Source: Deroplatys truncata (Eukaryota; Arthropoda; Insecta; Mantodea; Mantidae). Taken from it: DNA of 64,000 nucleotides. The stretch spans positions 666,760,618-666,824,617 of the forward strand of contig CM060990.1 in the NCBI GenBank assembly GCA_030765065.1, given 5' to 3'. The position numbers and the translations under genes were made by a program. The notes beneath the pieces are model-generated. The model ran no database searches, had not been told where the DNA came from, and worked only from the letters and a program-made list of their open reading frames with translations. The stretch's first letter is position 1; the number at the start of each line of letters is the position of its first letter. Shown one piece after another: positions 11,731-23,838 of the stretch.

Positions 11731-11830
11731 ACCGAGCGGGGTGGCGCCATGTCGCGAGGTGGCGTCGCATTCTTGAGGTCCCGTCCTCGATCCTTGATGA
11801 CCGCCTACTCTGACCCATGGGTTTTTATGA
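11731..11830 (+). repeat. tRNA-derived SINE, copy F (head only)
   Basis: ACCGAGCGGGGTGGCGCCATG, a B-box-like 'cgtcctcgatcc' and 'tctgacccatgggttttta' match the first 100 bp of copy E. The rest is replaced by the outer end of a Q copy. Confidence 0.65.
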
Positions 11831-11849
11831 TTTCATCTTGAAGTAGTTT

Positions 11850-12758
11850 GTATTGTCTTAGCTCCACGTATGGAAGCCAACTTGAAGTAGTTTGTATTGA
11901 AGGAGTTGTATTATATTCCAACTGTTGGGGAGCTGAACTTGAAGTAGTTGCAACCGCACGTATGGTACCCGGTAGCCTTCGCCCCAATTTTTAAAAATAT
12001 TAACTTTGTAATTTGACTGTTTCTTTAAGTATTAAATATTTATGTTTGCCTCGGCTGCGCCAGTATTATTGTTAGAGACACGTTTCTCTTAGCAGGGTTA
12101 TGGTGAAACTGAAGAATGTAGGCTTACACAGATTATAATTTTACTTCACTACATTTATTAATCCTTGACACAATTTAAATAACACTTCACTGATATAGAG
12201 AGCTGTGAGATTCTTTTTATTAATTAATTAATTACACTTTTTAACAGTAAACTTATTTTTCGTCTCACGCGAATACATATATTTCTTGAGGACACTTTTT
12301 GCGTCTGGTTAGTAACCTGTCTGCAGGCAACTGAACTCTAAATTTGTAAAATTTTCTCCTTTTCAGTTTATGATTGGCTAATCCTACTCCAATAGAATAC
12401 CTTCATTTAACTAAAGCTTTTTCTGGTTGTTGATTGGCTATTTTATAAACTGTCACTAAAATTACATTATTGTTACTCCAACAACCACAAGTAGTACTGT
12501 TAAACTTTCTTACTCATTATTGACTCAAGGTTACCTCATTGTTACCTCATTGTTAGCAACCATTAACTTATTATTCTCACAGTTCCTACATTATTAAATT
12601 ACGTAATATATTCACATAACATTATTACACATGGATACAATAATATAAGCATATGCAATGACTGTTACATACATTTTACAAATTATTACATACACATATT
12701 GAATTTACATATTATATAATTGGATTGAAATTATTTAAGTGTTAAAAATACTGCCTCA
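11850..12758 (-). repeat. Q-family repeat, copy 3
   Basis: Ends at the complement of TGAGGCAGTATTTTTAACAC (12758). All internal landmarks of copy 1 are present. The outer end contains two copies of a 'cacgtatggaagccaacttgaagtagttt'-like unit (about 11864 and 11880) and one near 11937, which are subterminal tandem motifs. Confidence 0.75.
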
Positions 12759-13150
12759 GTCTCTACCACGGTTTCCTTTCTATCATTTCCCTTTCATTCC
12801 GTTTCCTTCTCACCTTAAGGTGTGATTCTAGGTTTCGCGGCGTATGGCGGTGCCGGACAGATGGCGCCGCTGCATGCTTAATGGAAAGAGTATTCCTCGT
12901 GGACACCAGAGGTCTGCTTGATTGGTGGGTCGTTCATCGCCCTCTTTCGGCGGCTCTAGCACTGGGAAGGATCTGCGAGCTTGGAAATGTTAGGAACTTC
13001 CGCGTGACCCTGTGACCTATAGCCTCCTGCGGTTCTTCACCTCATCGATTCTTTCTGAAGACTGGTAGCTGCAACAGATCTGTGAAGGTTACAGCGCGCG
13101 AGGTATCTGCCCCCGTTGAACCACCTCCACCCATACCTAATATTTCTGTA
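12759..13150. repeat. GC-richer patch similar to 47880-48150
   Basis: Shares the order 'taggaactt', then 'cctcctgcggttc.tcacctc' with 47880-48150. The similarity is patchy, and I cannot define ends or class. It may be a decayed SINE. No coding signal. Confidence 0.3.
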
Positions 13151-13502
13151 GAGTACAGTATCGGAAATGTATTGAAGGGTAATGTAACAGAAGTTCAATT
13201 GTGTTTTTTGAGAATTGATGAATTACTCATGTAATTTATTTTATAAGGTTATGTTACAGTGTCAGAAGGTTAAGAAATTTAGTGTTAATATGAAATCCAT
13301 CTAGACAATTTGCCGCCGAAGGCAATGAGTTGTGTATACAAAACGAACAGCAAACATCCCTAGTATCACTGAAAATCTGTTGTACCTTTCATATCCATCC
13401 TATATAACTACAGGTGTGAGAGATCCTCACACAGCAGATGAAATTCAACTGTCAGCTAAACCACAAAACCACGAAATATGTTTTAGATAGGTCATATTAC
13501 TA
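13151..13502. other. No recognised feature
   Basis: AT-rich spacer. Ends with the TA (13501-13502) used as target by the next element. Confidence 0.4.
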
Positions 13503-14136
13503 CGAAGGGCGTCCAATAATTAAGTTTCCCTATTTTATAGAAAAACATTACACACAATTGATCATGTTAAATTAATTTTATTTATATTGTATAATCCTTC
13601 TGTTACTTTTTTACATAGTCAACGTGTTTTTCCAAGCATTTTTGGGGACGTGACACAAGTTTCTCCAAGCCAGTGTTGTACCAGGCCAGGTCCCGTGCTC
13701 GCAACCAGCTGTTCACTGATTTGACTACATCATCGGTGTTAAAAGTGCTTACCTTTAAGTTGGAGGAACATGTAAAAATCAATTGGCGCAAGCTCTGGTG
13801 AATACGGAGGATACGAGAAAACTTCCAAGTTGAATCTTGATCCAGGCGGAGCTTAGAAGATTCAACTGGGAAGTTTTCTCGCATCCTCCATATTGATCAG
13901 ATCTTTTCCCAAGTGATTTTCACATGTCCCCCTGTCTCACTGGTCATCATGGAGGTCATCAGCAGGTTACGAGCACAGAACCCGACCTGGTACAACACTG
14001 ACTTGGAAAAACAAGTTGACTATGTAGAACAGTGACACAAGGATTGTTCAATATAAAGAAAATTAATTCAACGTGATCAATTGTGTGTAATGTTTTTTTT
14101 ATAAAATAGGGAAGCTTAATTATTGGACACCCCTCG
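13503..14136. mobile_element. Fold-back mariner derivative (634 bp)
   Basis: Bounded by TA at 13501-13502 and 14137-14138, with termini CGAAGGGCGTCCAATAATTA and, on the right, the complement of CGAGGGGTGTCCAATAATTA. About 300 bp on each side are inverted copies of each other around a centre near 13845, so the transcript would form a long hairpin. The left arm carries, on the minus strand, a mariner C-terminus (TWYNTGLEKL-type, ending near DYVKK). It has no N-terminal or central transposase region and is therefore non-autonomous. Closely related to 60402-61413. Confidence 0.75.
13603..13884 (-). pseudogene. Mariner transposase C-terminal fragment
   Basis: The last ~60 residues (NSWLRARDLAWYNTGLEKL, then a KCLE-x-H-x-DYV end) match the C-terminus of mariner transposases, which catalyse cut-and-paste transposition in the nucleus. 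The N-terminal ~30 residues come from the turn of the hairpin. No catalytic residue is present. Confidence 0.7.
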
Positions 14137-14138
14137 TA

Positions 14139-15696
14139 TTTAGAATACGGCTCCTAACATAATATAATGAAAGACTGTTTAGGATTTAAAACAACATTAG
14201 CATATTTAATAGAACTGGATATACCAGCTCGTCACATGGTTCACGAGACTGGCAAGACGCCAAAATTTCAAATAAATCCCAAAGAAGGGAAGGCCATGTA
14301 CACTTCGTGAATAAAGTAATCTGCCTACTATTGGAGCTGTTTTCAAAGCACCCTACACACGTTAACACTCCTGTTCTCCTCTGTAGTTCGACTTGGAATA
14401 GCGTGTAGAGGCAAATAGGTGTGTTAATGCTAAACTTATAAAACCTCCTGGTAATTCAATTCTTAAAGCTCTCACCTGTCAAAATACGTGTATGTGCGAG
14501 TGTTTTTTTCCTGGGGGTCCTTAAGTAACATTAGAGTTAATTTTTTCAGGGCACAAGGACTAAAGTTTAGTCCGTTTAAAAGGTGCAACTATTACCTCCA
14601 AACTCTTTTGGGTTTTTATTATACATCACCTCACCATAAAACATATTTTAAGATGTCCTCCTCCAACAAATTGAACAAATCCAAGCAAGAACATAGGAAG
14701 TGGACTTAAAATCTTTCTGTTTTCTAAATCAAACGTACATTGATAATTTGAAGGCCGGCGCTATTCCGTAGCATTCATTTTTACAATCCTACCAGATTAA
14801 ACAGAATATTTTCACACAGTAAGAGGTGCCCAGGCACTCTTAAAATCCTAGGTAACGCTCTGAAATGCTAAAAGAAAGACATCTAATCATGGCATTAAAC
14901 GTAAAATGATCTTCGATAATGTAGACGATTAGGAAAATTATCACCACCACATTAAATTTAAGGAGTAGAGCACTGTTGGGATCTTAGATTGTCATCATCT
15001 TACAAAGCAATTGGGTCGATCCTGGGGACGAAGCTGACTTCATACAGGTTATTATGCAGTCTTTCTTACATTAATAGGAAATAAGGAGGCGTAAACTTTC
15101 AATGTTCAACACATTTCAAACTCAAGTTCGCACGTTTATTATAAAATTAAATTTGTGACACATAATTTACCTGGTGGCAGTAAGAGGTGCGTGTGCTAAC
15201 CTATGCTGTCCTTCTCGCAGACCAGGCACAAAAGAGAGAGAACACTGCGCGTCAGTAACATACCCGTTGACTCCCCCATATACCTTACGTCACAACCGGC
15301 AATACTAGCAACTCTTGAATGTATAATCTCCCCAAATATATTAGCAAATCCCCCAAAACCCTCTAAGTGTCACAATATTATGTTCGATACATTTAGGTCG
15401 CATAAAAATTGTATCTCTCTGTTTTCCACGTGAAAATCGGTCATACTGAACACTTCACCTGAACTTAACAAGCGATATGTCATTTTCTACTAGTATTCCT
15501 TAAACAAATTATAAATTATAGCAATAGCCAACCTTTATGTTATGGTTATATTGTGCTTCTAATGATAATAAAGGTACGTAGGTAATTCCTCTCTCCGAGA
15601 TGTAGTCAATCCCTTTAGAATACCTTATAATGAATTGAACGGTATCATCTCTACGTCCGAGGATGCGCAGTGTCCTACAATGGGAACTTGTATTTT
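14139..15696. other. No recognised feature
   Basis: Several short open frames (for example 14488-14709 and 15203-15433) lack recognisable motifs. No tRNA or repeat pair was found. Confidence 0.4.
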
Positions 15697-15825
15697 TACT
15701 TTCTCTACTACGTACAGTAAGCAGGGGAAGTATTGTACTCCACCCAAAAATTCGATACCGAGATTTCACGGGAAATACATGATTTGAGACCCCCTGAATC
15801 CAAAAAAGGCATTTTTGGAAACATG

Positions 15826-15882
<57 letters not shown>

Positions 15883-16622
15883 CTGTCTGTGAATAGCATA
15901 ACTCAGAAACGAACAGTCGGATAAACACCAAACTTGGTATTTAGGTTCAGTATCTTCCAAGGATGCGACACAAAGGTTTTCAAGAAAATCCCCCCACCCC
16001 AGATTACCCTTTACATGGAAGATTCTTCGAAAATTTAAATTTTCTCAAAAATGGCTCTAACGATTTTGATTAAAATATCATATGTTTAAGATATTTTTAT
16101 GACAAATAAAATGTATATCTTGAATTTCCTGGGAATGTCTCCAAAAGTATTCATCATTGTGAACGACTTTTGCATAACTGGTAAACCGTAAGAGATAGCA
16201 AACGTTTACTACACAAAAAATGTAGATCGCATTAAAATACACAATTTATGTCATATACATTTTTTTTGTTGAGTGAACCATTTTCGAGATATTACTTGTT
16301 ATTCAATACTTATTTTCTCAAATAGGAATTCGTTATTCATTTTTTTGTCTTGGATATGCAAAGAGCATTAATCTGTGGGAAAGGGAATGGTGCTGCACCT
16401 AGCAACCAGCTATTAAGAGATATGTATGTGCTTAAAGGCTACTGTTTTTCCAAATTGCCCTTGTAAATATATATTCCCCTTACATCTACAAGAAAATTAG
16501 CAATAAGATAGACTCTGCAAATGTTTATCTCGATTAACATGAAGTAGATGGAGAATAAGCGTTTGTATAAATAGTTTGTACAAGAGTAGAGAAAGTCATG
16601 TGAGTGTAACACATCAGCTTTT
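15697..16622 (-). repeat. T-family repeat, antisense copy with TG microsatellite
   Basis: Begins with the family terminus complement 'tttttactttctctactacgta'. It continues through 'cacccaaaaattcgataccg', a TG run (about 15830-15880), 'aaacttggtatttaggttcag', 'gatgcgacacaaaggttttc' and 'cctttacatgg'. Its far part (16260-16622) is an inverted match of 18333-18670. The CA/TG run makes the overlapping histidine/threonine- and cysteine/valine-repeat frames, which are artefacts. Confidence 0.75.
15830..15880. repeat. (TG)n microsatellite
   Basis: More than 20 TG dinucleotides followed by GC-rich 'gcgcgcgcg'. It sits at the position where other T copies have shorter TG/CA runs, so it grew inside the element. 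Confidence 0.9.
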
Positions 16623-17884
16623 TCAAGTGGCTAATCGCCTGCTTCTAAACGTTACCCGATACTAGATAAAATATTTTGAAAATCCTCAAACGTTATAGAA
16701 TCAGGATCCGATTATGCTGGGGAAATAACATGTGAAACAACATAAAATAATGTTCCATATCTTTCAAATTTTCAGTACACTTCTCTAAATTTGTATGAAG
16801 TGATCTAAAAGTGGGTTTTCGTTACATCAAGCATAACTCTGGATTTAGGGCTTTAATAATTTATTTCATGATTGGTTTTTAGATACTTAAGTGTCACAGT
16901 TGTTATTTTTACTCGAAAAGTTGTAGTGTTACACATGTAATATTTAATTGTAAAGAACCATATCTGAGAAATAATATGCAGATATTTTAAATGGGAAATT
17001 CACATATGCCTTTATTTCCAGTTTTTTTAATTGTTTTCTTGAAAAATTATGTAACACAACCACAAAGTTCTTGTTTCAGTTACATGAAAACAATGTGTGA
17101 CAAACATTTAGTATAAATTGATTGAAATTTTAGAAATTAGTAAATTAAATACTGAGTACCTTTAAAGTATACGTAATTACTCCGATGATAACGTCACAAA
17201 CTTTAATACTTCGCGTCCGTGCTCCAATTAACAGACTAGCATTTATCCCGTTTAATCACCTAACCAATACCAAGAAAGACCTAAAAGATGAGCGTAGCAT
17301 GATAATGGCATTTGATTCACTCCCACCCTGCCAGAACATAAACCACAAAAACAGTGTTCCCGAAATTAAGATAGATGGTTCAATAATTAACAACAAGAAA
17401 AGATACTTATGGTCACCTAAGGAGAATGGGCGAATCTAGATGGCCAATTAAGATATATCAATAGAAGCTGTAACATAAAAAGAAGGAAGGGATGCCTCGG
17501 ACAATATGAAAGGATGCGGTCTTGGATGTAATGAAGAAAGGATATCTTCAGTGAGGATGACTGGCTAGGAGTAGGTTACAAAAACTTTGGGAACAAGAAA
17601 TTGAATAAACTGGTGTGTTTGGAGAAGGAAACTCAACTTGAAGTTCTCGGCTGATGCTTAGGTCAAATATAAAGAAATAGACGTTCAAGAATTGATTCTA
17701 CATACTCCTTCGTAAGTTCTGTTGGTTCCTCTCTTATCACGGAAGATTTAAAGAAATGGAGAGAGCATAAGGTAGTTTTAGTTGCGCTTCAGTTCCTCTT
17801 CGAATATTCACATTCTTCCTTTCTTACCCTTTGAGTATAGAAGCAGACCTGATACATTGAACACAAAATTAGCATATTTTTCCA
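16623..17884. other. No recognised feature
   Basis: Spacer between T copies. A plus-strand frame at 17185-17439 (84 codons) and an A-rich stretch beyond it show no domain I recognise. Confidence 0.4.
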
Positions 17885-18320
17885 CCCCCTACATGTTTTA
17901 CTTTCTCTATCATGTATCCAGTAGGTAGAGGAAGTATTGCTTTTCATACCGAGATTCCACCGGAAATACATGTTTGGTTGCCCCTGAATAAAAAAAAGTA
18001 ATTATTAGAAATAGGGCCGCCTATGTGTGTCTGTGACCGGCATGATTCAAAAACAAAATTTTCGATAAATACTACACTTTGTATTACAGTTCAGTATCTT
18101 CCAAAAGTGCAACACCAGGGTTTTCCAGAAAATCCCACACCCAACACTGTCATTTACATTGAAAATTTTTTCGATATTTTTGATTTTCTCAAAAATAGTC
18201 CCAAGGATTGAGATATTTACTGATAAATAAAATGTATATCTTGAACTTTCTGGCTGTAAAATCCTCTCCATTCGGAAGCTATTTTGTTTAACGAATAAAC
18301 CGTAAGAGACTGACAAGAAC
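17885..18320 (-). repeat. T-family repeat, antisense copy (diverged)
   Basis: Starts 'tactttctctatcatgtat' and keeps 'gaagtattg', 'accgagattccaccggaaa', 'gtatcttccaaaagtgcaac' and 'tttttgattttctcaaaaa', then the segment after 'ccattcggaagc'. The microsatellite is reduced to a few TG. Confidence 0.65.
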
Positions 18321-18332
18321 GTACTAAATAAA

Positions 18333-19126
18333 AAATCTGATGTGTTACACTCACATGCCTTTCTCTACTCTTGTACAAACTATTTTTACAAACGCCTATT
18401 CTCCATATGCGTCATGTTAATCGAGATATCGAGATGTCAATCTTATTGCTAATTTTCTTGTAGATGCAAGGGGAATTGGAACGTTTTAAGCGGTAGTCAA
18501 ATATTTTAAGAGCTGGTTGCTATGTCGAGTATTCCATTCTCTTTGCATTTCCAGGACAAAAAAATTAATAACGAATTTCCATTTGAGAAAAGGTATAAGC
18601 ATTGGAAAATTTAAGGGTATAACAAGCAATATCTCGAAAATGGTTCACTCAACAAAAAAAATGTATATGACATAAATTGTGTATTTTAACGCGATCTACA
18701 TTTTTTGTGTAGTAAAATTTTGTCTACCTCTTATGATTTACCAGTTATGCAAAAGTCGTTCACAGTGAAGAATACTTTTGGAGACATTCCCAGAAAATTC
18801 GAGATATACATTTCATTTGTCATAAAAATATCTTAAACACATGTTCCATGTAAAGGGTAATATGGGGTGGGGGGATTTTTCTTGAAAACCTTTGTGTCGC
18901 ATCTCTGGAAGATACTGAACCTAAATACCAAGTTTGGTGTTTATCCGACTGTTCGTTTCTGAGTTATGCTGTTCACAGACACACATACGGACATGTTTCC
19001 AAAAATGCGTTTTTTTTTTGGATTCAGGGGGTCTCAAAACATATATTTCCAGTGAAATCTCGGTGTCGAAATTTTGGGTGGAATACAATACTTCCCCTAC
19101 TTACTATACGTAGTAGAGAAAGTAAA
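18333..19126 (+). repeat. T-family repeat, sense copy
   Basis: Inverted match to 15697-16622 over almost the whole length. Ends at 'gtagtagagaaagtaaaaa' near 19126, the conserved terminus. With 15697-16622 it forms an inverted pair separated by about 1.7 kb. Confidence 0.75.
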
Positions 19127-19237
19127 AATGTAGAACGCATTATAACTCACAATTCAATTTCAAATAACTTTTGTTGTGGTCAGCCAATTCTGAGGTATCT
19201 TTATTACTGGTTTTAATTTCTAAACAAATCTGTCATT

Positions 19238-20099
19238 TTTTACTTTCCCTTCCACGTACATAGTAGGTAGAGAAGGTATTGAATTCCACCCAAAAATTCG
19301 ATATCGAGATATCACCGGAAAACTTTAATGCCATATGAGTGCAAAAAAAATATATACATTTTAGAAGAACTTTCGGGCGTGCGTGTAAGTGTATGTCCGT
19401 GAAGACCATAACTCAAAAACGAAATGGATAAATGCCAAACTTGGTATTTCAGTTCAGTACCTTCCAAAGATGCGACACAAAGCTTTTCAAGAAAATCTTC
19501 CTAACGCAAACTACCCTTTACATGTAATTTTTTAGAACTTGTTGATAATATATAGAAATGGCTCTAATCATTTTAAGTAAGCGTATATTGAAGATATTTA
19601 CATGACAAATAAAATTTATATCTTGAATTTTCTGGAAATAGCTTTGTGAAATCCTCTTCATTTGGAAGGAAATTTATATAATCTTGCATAACACGTAAAC
19701 TTTAAGCGATAAATGAAAACATAGTACACAGAAAATTTATATCTCTTTAAAACACAATTTGTTTCCAATAACTTTTTTGTGATAACCGTTATTAATATTT
19801 CTAATTACTCAATTCTTAGTCATTCTCTTCAATTCTTGTAGATTTTCAGTTGTTTCTCGCGATATCATGAAAAGAGAGTGGAATTTTAAGGCCAACATAT
19901 AGCGTCCAGTTCTTAAACATTTTTCTATTGCTGTTCCCTTTGTATCTAAAACGAAATGTATAATGCAGCTATTTTTGGAAAGGTTTAGAAAAACTTCCAA
20001 GGCACTTTTTCCCGGAAATGTGTCTGGTAAAGCCTGCACCACCCTCACCAACAAGTCAGGTACAGTTGAGAAAATGTAGCATTTGCTCTGTGACGTCAC
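19238..20099 (-). repeat. T-family repeat, antisense copy with coding remnant
   Basis: Starts with the terminus complement 'tttttactttcccttccacg', then carries the usual landmarks to about 19780, then a minus-strand reading frame (19809-20099). It extends further into the element than the 15697-16622 copy. Copies sharing one end and varying at the other are typical of 5'-truncated retroelements. Confidence 0.7.
19809..20099 (-). pseudogene. Conserved peptide fragment of T-family repeat
   Basis: A 96-codon frame. Residues about 50-90 (DTKGTAIEKCLRTGRY, then LALKF and SRETTE) match the plus-strand frame at 2757-3101 with conservative changes such as F/L and I/T. The two copies differ at many bases but keep the frame, which suggests a real element-encoded protein end. 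The family is not recognised and no function is assigned. Confidence 0.5.
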
Positions 20100-21290
20100 A
20101 TTCCAAATTAAACGTCCTCAATTTTTAAATAGTTTTTATTTTCGCGAAACGAATAAATATTTATCGTTAAGCAAGGACAAACCAACCAGTAACTTATTTT
20201 CATTTTTTAAGCTTGAGGGCTTCACAATGATTAAAATGTATAATTCCATGTAATTTGTTGTATTATATTTTATATTTTGTTATTAAATTGGCAAAAATCT
20301 ACAAAGTCAATTTTTTAAACTAATTAAATTAATCCTTAAAGTAGATGTAAGATATTTTGGCTTCAAAATATACACTTCATAATATTTCGGGATCTCTTCT
20401 TTATATTTTAATATTCTGGAAATTTTTCTGCATATTTTTCCTTTCTCTAATTGTAATACACTTAATGGATTTAGCTTTGAAAGGTTTTTTCTTGCACGAA
20501 ATGTAAGTACATACCCATTTCTTCTTGAGTTTTTTAATGAAGGGTCCCAGGGACCCTTAACATAAATAGTAAAACTGCCGGTGTTTTTTCAGAGCGCTTG
20601 CCCACAAACAGCGGGAATTATGACTCTCCTAGACCTACTCAAGTGTTAGCCTAAGAGCTCGGGGAATATCGTTTTGCGCGCAATGATTTATTACGTGTTA
20701 AAACAGTGTTATATTTTTCATGTTCAGATACACGTTTTTCCAAAGACTAGTTCACTATACTACCACAGAGGGTTACACATAATCCCAGTGGTTCGTACAT
20801 ACATCGGGCACTGATCGAAACCAAACGTTCTTGAGTTTTCCGCTATGTAATTCACGAAGAGTTGGTCTTCTAGTCCATTTCTGTAGGTATTTTTCCTTCA
20901 CCACTCATTAAACAATGCATCCAGTTCAAATCTAGCACTCAAGCTAATGTTACACATTCCCGAGGGAATCAGTTAGATGGAGTATTGAATGGGAGCCCTG
21001 TTCGAACTCAAACATTCGCGATGGATAGCTAGAACTTATCTAATTGCTTGACCTCGGTGATCGCCGGATGTAATTCCACTTGACCTTTTCCTTTGGGTTC
21101 ACATGAAAAGTGCTTAAAGACACTTGTAGAGACGAGGAAGATCTGCTGTCATGAATTCTTGCCCCTGCTTATCAGATTCAAGACTCTCGATGCACTTTTT
21201 AGCGCATCTCCATGTGAAGCTTTGCAGAGACTTCTGGTAAACATCGCTGTGAGCAGTCGTAATCGTTGATATAGTGCCGAAAATACAGGG
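20100..21290. other. No recognised feature
   Basis: AT-rich spacer without credible coding sequence or repeat pairing that I could see. Confidence 0.4.
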
Positions 21291-21735
21291 TTATTCAAAT
21301 AGAAGGAACAAACTTTATTAATTTCTAGTGAACTACAATAGATAGCAACCATACAACACATCATTGAACAGAGGAAAGTTCAAAGTTTTATTCAGTGCCT
21401 ACTGCGGCGCTGTGTTTGTTTACGAGAAAATGGCGACGCCACAGAAAAGTCATTTTGTGTGCTGCATTATACAAAGAGTGAATTCATTGTTTCATTGCAG
21501 CGTGCATTTCGTTGTAAGTTCAACAACGAGCCGCCTCGTCATAAAAATTTACAATTGATACAATAAATTCGCAGAAGATGGTTGCGTTTGCAAACGGAAA
21601 AGCACTGGTCGTCCTCACATAACAAATGGTGCTCATTTTGAACAAATAAAATGAAACTTTGAAATTTTCTGTATTCAGTGATGCATCACATGTGTCGCCA
21701 TCTATTGTCGTTCATTCGAAATAAGTATGTAAAGT
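21291..21735 (+). mobile_element. Internally deleted mariner-like element with HTH remnant
   Basis: Left end near 'acagggttattcaaatagaa'. The right end near 21735 contains the complement of the 'acaatagatggcgacac' segment that matches left positions 21330-21355, so the ends are imperfect inverted repeats. Between them, from the ATG at 21430, the frames carry an N-terminal helix-turn-helix: residues like LQRAFR-KFNNEPPRH, then a shifted frame with KFAEDGC and STGRP. This is the DNA-binding start of DUF4817-type mariner transposases. No catalytic domain remains. Confidence 0.55.
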
Positions 21736-22120
21736 CTGTACCGTCTCTTTTAACAAAGCTGTACAAATGGAGGAATCAAAGAGTCATGTATTTTATTACT
21801 TTCACAAGTGTTTGGAGAAAATAATTGTATTTTTGTAATAGCTACACATACTTCTGTCTATAGTATTTTTCCACCATGAACTAATTCACCTTTAACGCCA
21901 GCAGAACTTTCGAAACCCATACATAATGACTAGTGGAATGGAGATATTTAAAAATCATTCTAAAAATTTACGCAATAGAACGTAGGTAGAATTTCCTTTT
22001 CTTTGCAACCATCTTCTGAATGTAACTGAATAAGAAATGTAATGGAATTGAAGCAAATCGCGGCTATATTTATTAATTGTATATAGGCTAAGACTGGAAA
22101 GTGGAATGAGATTTGAATGT
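21736..22120. other. No recognised feature
   Basis: AT-rich spacer. No family assigned. Confidence 0.4.
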
Positions 22121-22124
22121 TTCA

Positions 22125-22200
22125 CTGCCACGGCCTGGGCTCCCAATATGGATATTCCGATGCTCTAAACTGAGCTACTGTGGTCGATTCCTTCGAATGC
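22125..22200 (-). repeat. tRNA-like sequence (decayed SINE head)
   Basis: On the minus strand, 'cacagtagctcagtttagagca' resembles a tRNA D-arm/A box. It is followed after about 30 bp by 'ccgtggcagtgaaac' where a B box would lie. The B box does not fit the GGTTCRANNCC consensus, so this is not called a tRNA gene. Confidence 0.4.
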
Positions 22201-22229
22201 ACATTGAGCTCTTATCACCTTACTCGTAT

Positions 22230-23095
22230 ACCCTAACGTATATTGACGTGCATAAAATGTGGCCCATAAAGGAACGGAGCTGTTTATGTTCGTACTGCCA
22301 ACATATAGGCCAACGTCACCACCTCTGCTTTTTTTTCCCTGTAACCTTAGTTCCCGAGGTCGCGGGTTGAAACCAGGGGGATCGGATGGATTTTTTCGGG
22401 CGCAAAAATCCTTAGCGTGGCTTTCTTCAAAGGTGATTAAAGCCGGTGGTCCCGCGTCGTAGATATACGTCACATAAAAAAACCTCAAGCCTGATAAAGA
22501 GACATACGAGCAAAATTACCGGTCTTTCACGCCCAATATAGAATGGGACGCTAAGGACAACAGCAGTTAAAGAGCGTCCATAAATAAAACCTGTTTACCT
22601 CTGATTTTCGAGCATAATTATAATCATTGATTGCAGGGTACTTTACCTCCCCAAAAGTATGGCCGAACTGCTGAAGGTTAACATTACAACTTAAATCTTA
22701 TATTTTAATGCTACAAACTCCAATAACAACCTTTGTCTCCATGTCACTGTTGAAAGCTCTCATATATGTAAATGTCGTAGTTGTCGATCAGTTTAACCAC
22801 ACATGCAAATAATTCTTCACCCTTTTCGTTAGAAGACCAAATTATTTGTAATTGTTTTAGTCCTTCCTTGTGTGCCAATCGTAGCGAAATGCTTTCATAG
22901 AGTGGTATCCGAACCACCCCTTTATTTCACATAGATTATAAACTTCGTTCACGGCTTAGTTTTTGTGTGCCGGAATTGTTTTTCAGGCCAGTCACATAGA
23001 GAACTGATACTGGCTGGGTGGAGTCAAAGGTTGATTACCAGAGGGAAAAGTACTACGGCGATCTAGGGGAATGGGCACTTTTTATGCACGTCAGG
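22230..23095 (+). repeat. R repeat, copy 1 (carries a SINE)
   Basis: Collinear with 52675-53655. Shared segments are 'taaaatgtggcc.ataa.ggaacgg', 'cgt.accacctctg', 'cacctcccc', 'gtatggccgaactgc.gaagg.taacattacaactta', 'cctttgtctcca', 'cagtcacatagagaactgatac' and 'cggcgatctagggg'. Interrupted by a SINE at 22333-22596. At about 22763 it retains the uninterrupted TATA site that is filled by a MITE in copy 2. Confidence 0.7.
22333..22596 (+). repeat. SINE family 3, 5'-truncated copy
   Basis: Starts in the tRNA-like part with 'tagttcccgaggtcgcgggttgaaacc' (B box). The body is shared with 54522-54815 and 47560-47844 ('aaaaatccttagcgtggctt', 'aagccggtggtcccg', 'cctcaagcctgataaagag', 'atatagaatgggacgctaag', 'gtccataaataaaac'). 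Flanked by ACCTCTGCTTTT (22321-22332) and ACCTCTGATTTT (22597-22608), a 12-bp target duplication with one mismatch. Confidence 0.75.
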
Positions 23096-23518
23096 CCATA
23101 TAGCTGCTCTGCGTTATCACAGCTGACTTACATTTTCGGGCTCCTAACGAATCATACCATATAGTGATTTATTCTAGCAAAATTGTTGTGATGATCCTTA
23201 TAAGGACTAATGAAATTGCTTCCGTTGAATTAAATTAATGTAATCCTAAATGCAGTGCAAATTCGTTTGTTATGCGATAAAAATTAAATGCGGGTTTACA
23301 GTAAACTATAATAGCGTTAATGTTTTTAACAAAATCAAAATCCTTTTCTTTTCTTTCTTCGTAGTATACTCTGCTGATACATGATTGTTGCTACGTTCTC
23401 AAAGTATCTAAAAACAACATACAAAGTTTTAACCTAAAGATTGCTTACAAAATTAACATTAATGCACCGTAACTATTCAAGTAATGAGTTTTCGTTGTAC
23501 CTTCCGTCTCTAGTACTA
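23096..23518. other. No recognised feature
   Basis: AT-rich spacer. No coding or repeat signal. Confidence 0.4.
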
Positions 23519-23805
23519 GTCGGCCACGATATGAGTTTGTTCGCTGGAAAGAGGAACTAAATAGTTACGGAACAAGTGGGCGGGGCATTGGAAGGACAGT
23601 AAGCTAAAGAAAACATCCAGAGTTCCAAGTTGCATTTACTAGCGAGGCTGAAGCTTACAAATGTAGCACTGTTTTCATTGTGCAACTTATATTTCCTATC
23701 GCCTTGCCCCTCAGCTCCCTCTGATCCCTAGGCCTTGATGATGTTAGGCATGTCAACAAAAACAGTGGCGCCCTCTTCCAAGTGCACTCGTATCGTAGCC
23801 GATTG
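23519..23805 (-). mobile_element. MITE M, copy 1
   Basis: Ends in inverted repeats: TAGTCGGCCACGATATGAG on the left, and the complement of 'ccaatcggctacgatacgagtgc' on the right. The interior ('gtgggcggggcattggaaggacag', 'agttccaagttgcatttactag') is the reverse complement of the interior of 40484-40672. Non-coding. Confidence 0.65.
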
Positions 23806-23838
23806 GTAACATAAGACTCGATACTGTAGTTCTTCCGT

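Noticed and set aside
15708..15960. His/Thr-rich and Cys/Val-rich proteins
   Set aside because: Products of a TG/CA microsatellite in overlapping frames.
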